From assembly GCA_028687035.1 (NCBI GenBank), contig JAQUAX010000004.1, positions 62,001 through 126,000 of the forward strand: a DNA stretch of 64,000 nucleotides. Reading direction: 5' to 3'. This DNA is from Dechloromonas sp. Its GTDB lineage: Bacteria; Pseudomonadota; Gammaproteobacteria; Burkholderiales; Rhodocyclaceae. Below, piece by piece: positions 59,289 to 64,000 of the stretch; the first letter of the stretch is position 1, and the number at the start of each line of letters is the position of its first letter. The translations under genes and the position numbers were made by a program. The notes beneath the pieces were generated by a model. It ran no database searches. It worked only from the letters and a program-made list of their open reading frames with translations, and had not been told where the DNA came from.

Positions 59289-60190
59289 TTTTTCTGCCAG
59301 AAGTCGAAGAAGTTGAACCAGTTGTCCGGCGCCGTGCGGCAATAGTGCGTCAACCGGTCGGCGTAGGCCTGCGCCGCGGCGCGGATCGCGGCCTCGCGCC
59401 CGGCGCGCGGCGTGTCGGAAAAATCGGCGAGCGGCTCGAAGTGTATCCGGTAGCGGTTGCCGCCGGCGTACAGGCCGGCCATGAAGAACACCGGGCGGCG
59501 CAGCATCGCCGCCAGCCGCCACGGGCCGAGCGGGAAGGCGGCGGTTTCGCCGAGAAAGCTGCAGTCCACCGTCGGGTCGCCGCCCAGGCCGCGGTCGGCG
59601 AGCAGGCCGACCAGACAGCCGCGGTCGAGCCGGTCGCGCGCCGCCAGCATCGAATCCATGCGGCCGAGCGGCACGATGTCCTGCGCCGCCGCGGGGTTGA
59701 TCGCGGCCAGCGTCGCGTTGATCTTGCGGGCGTTTTCCTCGTACATCAGCATCGCGACCTGCAGCCCCGCCCTGCCCCGGCCGACCGCGCGCAGCACCTC
59801 GAAGCTGCCGAGATGGGCGCCGACCAGCAGTGCGCCCGGCTGGCGTTCGAGCGCCGCGTGCAGCGCGTCGGCGCCGGACACTTCGATGTCGAACAGGTCG
59901 AAACGGTCGTTCAGCAGGTAGATGCGGTCGTGGATCGTGCTGGCGAACGCGAACACCTGGCGATGGACGTCGCGCCAGCCGGCCGGCCGGCCGAGCGCGC
60001 GCCCCAGGTAGGCCCGAGCGGCGCGCCGGGCGCGCGGCGAGAACAGCGTGAAGTAGGCGGCGATGCCGTGCAGCACGACGCGGCCGGCGGCGCGGCCGAG
60101 GTTCAGCGAAATCCACACCATCAGCCGGAGCACGGCGAGGTTGCTGCGTTCGCGCTGGTCCCGCCAGGACGCGGCGGCCGGTTCGCTCAT
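59285..60190 (-). CDS. LpxL-like lysophospholipid acyltransferase
   Basis: A 301-residue inner-membrane acyltransferase of the lipid A biosynthesis (LpxL/HtrB) superfamily. A hydrophobic segment lies near 20-50. HLGSFE is the HX4E catalytic motif, followed by LADRGLGGDPTVDCSFLGE. Aryl polyene loci encode one or two such enzymes for attaching the polyene to a lipid. ATGA overlaps on both sides place it firmly in the operon. Confidence 0.85.
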   Translation of the reverse strand: MSEPAAASWRDQRERSNLAVLRLMVWISLNLGRAAGRVVLHGIAAYFTLFSPRARRAARAYLGRALGRPAGWRDVHRQVFAFASTIHDRIYLLNDRFDLFDIEVSGADALHAALERQPGALLVGAHLGSFEVLRAVGRGRAGLQVAMLMYEENARKINATLAAINPAAAQDIVPLGRMDSMLAARDRLDRGCLVGLLADRGLGGDPTVDCSFLGETAAFPLGPWRLAAMLRRPVFFMAGLYAGGNRYRIHFEPLADFSDTPRAGREAAIRAAAQAYADRLTHYCRTAPDNWFNFFDFWQKK

Positions 60191-60492
60191 GGCGCGGGCG
60201 GGGTCAGGCTGCCCGACGCGACCTCGCGGTCGGCGGCGCGCACCGAGAACGCGATGCCGCCGCGCGGCGTGCGCCGCAGCGCGAAGATCAGCGCCTCGCC
60301 GGGGCCGACCGGGCTCAGGAACTTGGCGTTGCCGACCTGCCAGCGGTCGACCGGCGCGCCGAGCAGTTTTTCGGCGAACAGCAGCGCGCGGTCGAGCAGC
60401 ACGACGCCGGGAACGATCGGCCGGCCGGGAAAATGCCCGGCGAAGGCCGGGTGGTCGGCCGGCACGGTCCAGGCGAATTCAGCGCCGTCCAT
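60187..60492 (-). CDS. Hotdog dehydratase (ApeI/FabZ-like)
   Basis: A 101-residue single-hotdog protein containing HPAFAGHFPGRPIVPGVVLLD, the FabA/FabZ-type active-site region, and a short C-terminus. It is shorter than FabZ (about 150) but comparable to ApeI. With the ApeP-like protein it makes two dehydratases in the operon. It overlaps the AMP-ligase gene by 14 bp. Confidence 0.82.
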   Translation of the reverse strand: MDGAEFAWTVPADHPAFAGHFPGRPIVPGVVLLDRALLFAEKLLGAPVDRWQVGNAKFLSPVGPGEALIFALRRTPRGGIAFSVRAADREVASGSLTPPAP

Positions 60493-61822
60493 CGCCGACC
60501 TTTTCCGCGTACAGCGCTTGCAGCCCGCTGCGCGGCAGCTTGCCGGTCGAATTGCGCGGCAGCGCGTCGACCAGCACCAGCGGCCGCGGCAGGAAGATCG
60601 CGTCGATCCGTTCGCGCAGCGCGGCGAGCAGCGCGCGGCGCTCGAGCCCGGGGGCGACGACGAAGGCGGCCAGCCGGGCGATGCCGTCGGGGCCGGCGTC
60701 GTCGGGCAGGAAGAACGCAGCATCGACGACGCCCGGGATCGCCGCGATCTGGTGGTTCAGGTAGGCCAGCGAGGTGCGCCGGCCGGCGATATTGACCAGG
60801 TCGGCATGCCGGCCGACCAGCCGGAAGCGGCCGTCGGGCAGCGCTTCGAGCAGGTCGGACAGCGCGACCCGGCCCTCGACGTGGGCGCCGTGGGCGTACG
60901 CGGTGTCGCCGTCGCTGTCGATCCGGGTGCCGGGCAGCAGCGTCCAGGCGTCGCCGGCCGTGGTCCGCCGGCTGGCCAGCTGGCCGCTTTCGGTCGAGCC
61001 GTAGATCTCGAGCAGCGGCGCGCCGGTGCGCGCCTCGGCTTCGGCGGCCAGCGCCGTTGACAGCGGCGCCGTCGCCGACAGCAGCAGGTCGGTCGGCGGC
61101 AGCTCGATGCCGGCGGCGAGCAGCGTCGACAGGTGGAAGGGCGTCGTCACCAGCAGGCGCGGCGCCGGCACCGCGGCCAGCGCGGCGGCGATGTCCTGCG
61201 GGTAGAAGGGCTTGCCGGCCCAGAACGAGCAGCCGCCGTGCAGCGCCAGCAGCAGCGTCGATTCGAAACCGTAGCTGTGCTGCACCGGCACCGTGCCGAC
61301 GATCGCGTGCGGGCGGCCGTTCAGGCCGAGTGCCGCGGCGCCGGCCCGGCCGTTGGCGACCAGCTTGCCCCAGGTCTTTGGCTGGGCCTGCGGCTTGCCG
61401 GTCGAGCCGGATGTGAACAGGATCGCGGCCAGCTGGTCGGCCGGGATGTCGGGCACCGCGCCGACCGCGTCGCGGTCGACCGCCGGCAGCGCCGGAAAAT
61501 CGAAGCGCGGCAGGCCGTGGCAGTCGGTGTCGCCATCGACCAGGCAGACCAGATCGGGGAAGCCGGCCTGCAGGTCGTGCAGCGTCTCGGCCGACTGCGA
61601 CGACGGCTGCAGGCTGACCCGGCCGTCGAGCAGGCCGGCGGCGAAGCCGAGCGCGAAGCGGTAGCGGTCCTGGCACAGGTTGAGCAGCGCGCCGCCCGCC
61701 GGCAGCCGCGCGGCGAGCGCGGCCGCCTCGGCCAGGAAGTCGCCGACCCGGCGCGGGCCGTCGGCCCGCCAGGCCAGCACCCGGTCGAGGTCGGTTCCGG
61801 AAATCAGCGGCTGCGCGTTCAT
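60479..61822 (-). CDS. AMP-dependent acyl/aryl-ACP ligase (ApeH-like)
   Basis: A 447-residue adenylate-forming enzyme. The P-loop FTSGSTGKP is at 136-144, followed by VPVQHSYGFESTLL, EIYGSTESGQLA, GRHADLVNIAGRRTS and the C-terminal RNSTGKLPR with catalytic Lys. In aryl polyene pathways it activates a hydroxybenzoate or hydroxycinnamate as the AMP ester and loads it on the ACP. The likely donor is hydroxybenzoate from the chorismatase at 32 kb. One-base overlap (TGATG) with the upstream membrane protein gene. Confidence 0.88.
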   Translation of the reverse strand: MNAQPLISGTDLDRVLAWRADGPRRVGDFLAEAAALAARLPAGGALLNLCQDRYRFALGFAAGLLDGRVSLQPSSQSAETLHDLQAGFPDLVCLVDGDTDCHGLPRFDFPALPAVDRDAVGAVPDIPADQLAAILFTSGSTGKPQAQPKTWGKLVANGRAGAAALGLNGRPHAIVGTVPVQHSYGFESTLLLALHGGCSFWAGKPFYPQDIAAALAAVPAPRLLVTTPFHLSTLLAAGIELPPTDLLLSATAPLSTALAAEAEARTGAPLLEIYGSTESGQLASRRTTAGDAWTLLPGTRIDSDGDTAYAHGAHVEGRVALSDLLEALPDGRFRLVGRHADLVNIAGRRTSLAYLNHQIAAIPGVVDAAFFLPDDAGPDGIARLAAFVVAPGLERRALLAALRERIDAIFLPRPLVLVDALPRNSTGKLPRSGLQALYAEKVGDGRR

Positions 61823-62469
61823 CACGGACTGGCCGGCTGGTCGCGGTGGGCGCGCCAGGCGCGGATCACGCTGGCCAGGCTGGGGCGTTCCTCCGGCGGC
61901 AGCACCGCCATCCGCCACAGGTGCTCGGCGACGAACATCAGGCCGACCAGCGGCGCCGTCGCCAGGTTGGCGAAGGCCGACCAGACGGCGACCGGGGCCA
62001 GCGCATAGAGCAGCAGCGAGGTCGTCGCGCCGGCGACGAAGAACAGCGTCCAGGCCAGCGTGACGCCGCGCGTGTAGCGGACCTTGCGTTCCGACAGCGT
62101 GCCTTCCAGCGTGCGGGCGATGCGCGTCACCAGCGCGTCGCCGGGGCCGGCCAGGCTGCGCCCGAACAGCGCGGCGAGCGCGAGCAGCGTGCCGACGTGC
62201 TGCACCAGGTAGAGCAGCGCGGGCTGCGTGCGCAGCAGCGGCCACAGCGCGGCGAGCAGCGCCAGCGTCGCCAGGCCGGCGGCGGCCAGCCAGCCCGGCC
62301 GGCGGCGCAGCAGCGCGAGACCGGCAAGGCCGGGCGCGACGCCGAGAGCGACCGCGAAATCCGGCCCGGTCAGCCCGGCGCTGGCCAGGTGGGCGGCCAG
62401 CGCCCAGGCGGCGAAGGCGGCGGCGACGGTCAGGCCGCGCAGCCACCGGGCCGGGCCGGCAGCGTTCAT
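61822..62469 (-). CDS. COG4648-type membrane protein of aryl polyene loci
   Basis: A 215-residue polytopic protein with about six hydrophobic segments in residues 10-180 and a short charged C-terminus (RPSLASVIRAWRAHRD). It resembles the COG4648 membrane proteins regularly found next to the ligase and ACP in aryl polyene loci. Function is unknown. ATGA overlap with the ACP gene. Confidence 0.7.
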   Translation of the reverse strand: MNAAGPARWLRGLTVAAAFAAWALAAHLASAGLTGPDFAVALGVAPGLAGLALLRRRPGWLAAAGLATLALLAALWPLLRTQPALLYLVQHVGTLLALAALFGRSLAGPGDALVTRIARTLEGTLSERKVRYTRGVTLAWTLFFVAGATTSLLLYALAPVAVWSAFANLATAPLVGLMFVAEHLWRMAVLPPEERPSLASVIRAWRAHRDQPASP

Positions 62470-62750
62470 TTGGTCCGCTGGCGGGCGATGTGCGCGGTCA
62501 ACGCGCGCAGCGACGCGAAAATGCGCGTGTTGTCCTCGTTGTCCGAGCGCAGCTGGAAGCCGTAGCGCTTGGAGATGACCAGCGCGATTTCCAGCACGTC
62601 GATCGAGTCGAGGCCGAGGCCGTCGCCGAACAGCGGCGCGTCCGGCTCGATCTCGGCCGGCGTCATCTCGAGGTTCAGGGCGTCGACGATCAGCGCGGCG
62701 ACTTCGGGCAGCAGCGCGTCGACGGTTTCCGGGGTCGGGGTGTCGGACAT
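62466..62750 (-). CDS. Acyl carrier protein
   Basis: A 94-residue ACP with the phosphopantetheine Ser49 in GLDSIDVLE and an acidic helix 2. It would carry the growing aryl polyene. Only one ACP gene is visible; comparable loci often have two, and a second could lie beyond the right edge. It is preceded by GGAAA and lies 17 bp after the ketosynthase stop. Confidence 0.92.
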   Translation of the reverse strand: MSDTPTPETVDALLPEVAALIVDALNLEMTPAEIEPDAPLFGDGLGLDSIDVLEIALVISKRYGFQLRSDNEDNTRIFASLRALTAHIARQRTK

Positions 62751-62767
62751 GGGGAATTTCCGTGGAG

Positions 62768-64000
62768 TTAGCGGGGGACGGCGCGGAACGCGAGCACCGC
62801 GTTGCTGCCCCCGAAGGCGAAGGAATTGGACAGCGCGGCGCGCAGCGGCACGTCGCGGCGGGCGGTCAGCACGTGGTCGACGCCGCGGCAGCCGAGGTCC
62901 AGGTTGTCGTCGGTCAGGTGCGCGGTCGGCGGGATCGTCGCCTCGCGCAGCGCGAGCACGGTGGCGATCGCCTCGATCGCGCCGGCGGCGCCGAGCAGGT
63001 GGCCGTGCATCGACTTGGTGGCGCTGACCGGCAGCTGCACGGCACCGTCGCCGAACAGCTGCTTCAGCGCCGCGATCTCGACCGGGTCGCCTTCGGCGGT
63101 CGCGGTGCCGTGGGCATTGACGTAATCGATGTCGGCGGTGTCGAGGCCGGCGTCGGCCAGCGCCAGGCGCAGCGCGCGGACCTGGCCGGCGGCTTCCGGG
63201 CGGACCAGGTGGCTGTGGTCGCAGCTCGTGCCGTAGCCGGCGATCTCGCCGTGGATGCGGGCGCCGCGCGCGACGGCGTGGTCCCAGTCCTCGAGCACCA
63301 GCGCGGCGCCGCCCTCGCCCAGCACCAGGCCGCGGCGGTCGGCCGCGAACGGCCGGCAGGCCTGCGCCGAGGACTGTTCGTCGCCCGGGGCCAGCACGCG
63401 CAGCGCCTCCCAGGCGCGGGCGACGCCGTAGGCCTGCGGCACGTCCGAGCCGCCGGTCAGCATCACCGTCGCCTCGCCCGAGCGGACGCGCCGGAAGGCT
63501 TCGCCGATGGCGATCGCCGACGACGCGCAGGCCACGGTGTGGCTCATGCTGACGCCGCCCAGGCCAAGCTGGATCGAGATGTGGGAATTGGCCGCGTTGT
63601 TCATGCCGAGCACCACGGACAGCGGCGAAATGCGTTCGCGGCCCTGCTGCCACAGTTCGCGGTAGCCCTTCTCGTAGGCCAGCGTGCCGCCCAGCGCGGT
63701 GCCCCAGCTGACGCCCCAGGCGTCGCGCCCGTCGCCGGCGCGCGGCAGGCCGGCGTCGTCCCAGGCGGCGAACGCGGCGGCGGTGCCGAGCTGCGCGAAG
63801 CGGTCCATCATCGCCGCCAGCGGCCGGCCGAGCGCGGCGTCCGGGTCGAAGCCGGGACAGCCGACGAAAGGCATCGACAGCGGGCGCGGCCGGTCATCGG
63901 TCTGCAGGTGGCGGATCGCCGATTCACCGGCGCACAGCCGCGCGAAGAAATCGGCCAGGTCGCCGCCATAGGGGCTGACCAGGCCGAGGCCGGTGATCGC
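62768..64000 (-). CDS. Beta-ketoacyl-ACP synthase (N-terminus beyond window)
   Basis: A condensing enzyme open to the right edge; the visible part starts AITGLGLVSPYGG, so only a few residues are missing. It has the nucleophile in TVACASSAI, NAHGTATAEGD and ATKSMHGHLLGAAG with the two His, and SNSFAFGGSN near the C-terminus. It may be the second ketosynthase of the aryl polyene system (the operon also has one at 52.5-53.7 kb) and is the first visible gene of the leftward operon. Confidence 0.92.
   Translation of the reverse strand, partial: AITGLGLVSPYGGDLADFFARLCAGESAIRHLQTDDRPRPLSMPFVGCPGFDPDAALGRPLAAMMDRFAQLGTAAAFAAWDDAGLPRAGDGRDAWGVSWGTALGGTLAYEKGYRELWQQGRERISPLSVVLGMNNAANSHISIQLGLGGVSMSHTVACASSAIAIGEAFRRVRSGEATVMLTGGSDVPQAYGVARAWEALRVLAPGDEQSSAQACRPFAADRRGLVLGEGGAALVLEDWDHAVARGARIHGEIAGYGTSCDHSHLVRPEAAGQVRALRLALADAGLDTADIDYVNAHGTATAEGDPVEIAALKQLFGDGAVQLPVSATKSMHGHLLGAAGAIEAIATVLALREATIPPTAHLTDDNLDLGCRGVDHVLTARRDVPLRAALSNSFAFGGSNAVLAFRAVPR

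Overview
The window is a GC-rich chromosomal segment carrying the replication-origin neighbourhood of a betaproteobacterium, most likely a member of the Rhodocyclales (Azoarcus, Azospira, Thauera or Dechloromonas relatives). The assignment rests on gene content and order: gyrB-dnaN-dnaA on one strand diverging from rpmH-rnpA-yidD-yidC-mnmE, a def-fmt-htpX block diverging from LysM-dprA-topB, a glutamate-cysteine ligase of the Thiobacillus ferrooxidans type, and an aryl polyene pigment locus that uses a XanB2-type chorismatase. This is an inference from families; no 16S rRNA gene is present to confirm it.

Layout. 0-10.8 kb: housekeeping genes (partial speD, htpX, fmt, def, LysM protein, dprA, topB, a FemAB-like acyltransferase, oxyR, rsuA, an SRPBCC protein). 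10.8-19.1 kb: ybiT-type ABC-F ATPase, a gshA-gshB-apbE-sirtuin operon, dtd with a small Cys-rich protein, and a soluble two-PAS chemoreceptor. 19.3-28.8 kb: the origin block, with a 498-bp A+T-rich dnaA-dnaN intergenic region holding DnaA boxes (candidate oriC), further boxes upstream of dnaA, and a parS-like site before gyrB. Two more parS-like sites lie inside genes at 32.05 and 56.41 kb.

28.9-36.1 kb: a rightward set with a B12-binding radical SAM enzyme, a flavin-dependent halogenase-like protein, a XanB2-like chorismatase, an acyltransferase, a family 2 glycosyltransferase, a cation/proton antiporter and a thioredoxin-like protein. 36.4-50.1 kb: an atypical bifunctional penicillin-binding protein, a PAS-GGDEF diguanylate cyclase, a FixJ/MASE1-kinase pair diverging from three universal stress proteins and a P2-type ATPase, and a YbaL-type antiporter. 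This stretch resembles low-oxygen/stress persistence loci. 50.4-50.6 kb: tRNA-Val(TAC) and tRNA-Leu(GAG).

50.6-64 kb: a leftward aryl polyene operon of fifteen genes, mostly joined by 4-bp ATGA overlaps and continuing past the window edge. It encodes ketosynthases, a chain-length factor, ketoreductase, two hotdog dehydratases, ACP, an aryl-AMP ligase, a LpxL-like acyltransferase, LolA-like and MMPL export proteins, and less expected members (an alpha/beta hydrolase, a polysaccharide deacetylase, a DUF1615 lipoprotein).

How they fit together. The chorismatase at 32 kb would supply a hydroxybenzoate starter, which the ligase at 61 kb would load on the ACP at 62.5 kb. The type II ketosynthase/reductase/dehydratase set would extend it to a polyene, and acyltransferases, glycosyltransferase, LolA-like and MMPL proteins would attach it to a lipid and move it to the outer membrane. 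The halogenase and radical SAM enzyme are candidate tailoring enzymes. The pathway is thus split into two blocks flanking a stress/redox locus close to the origin.
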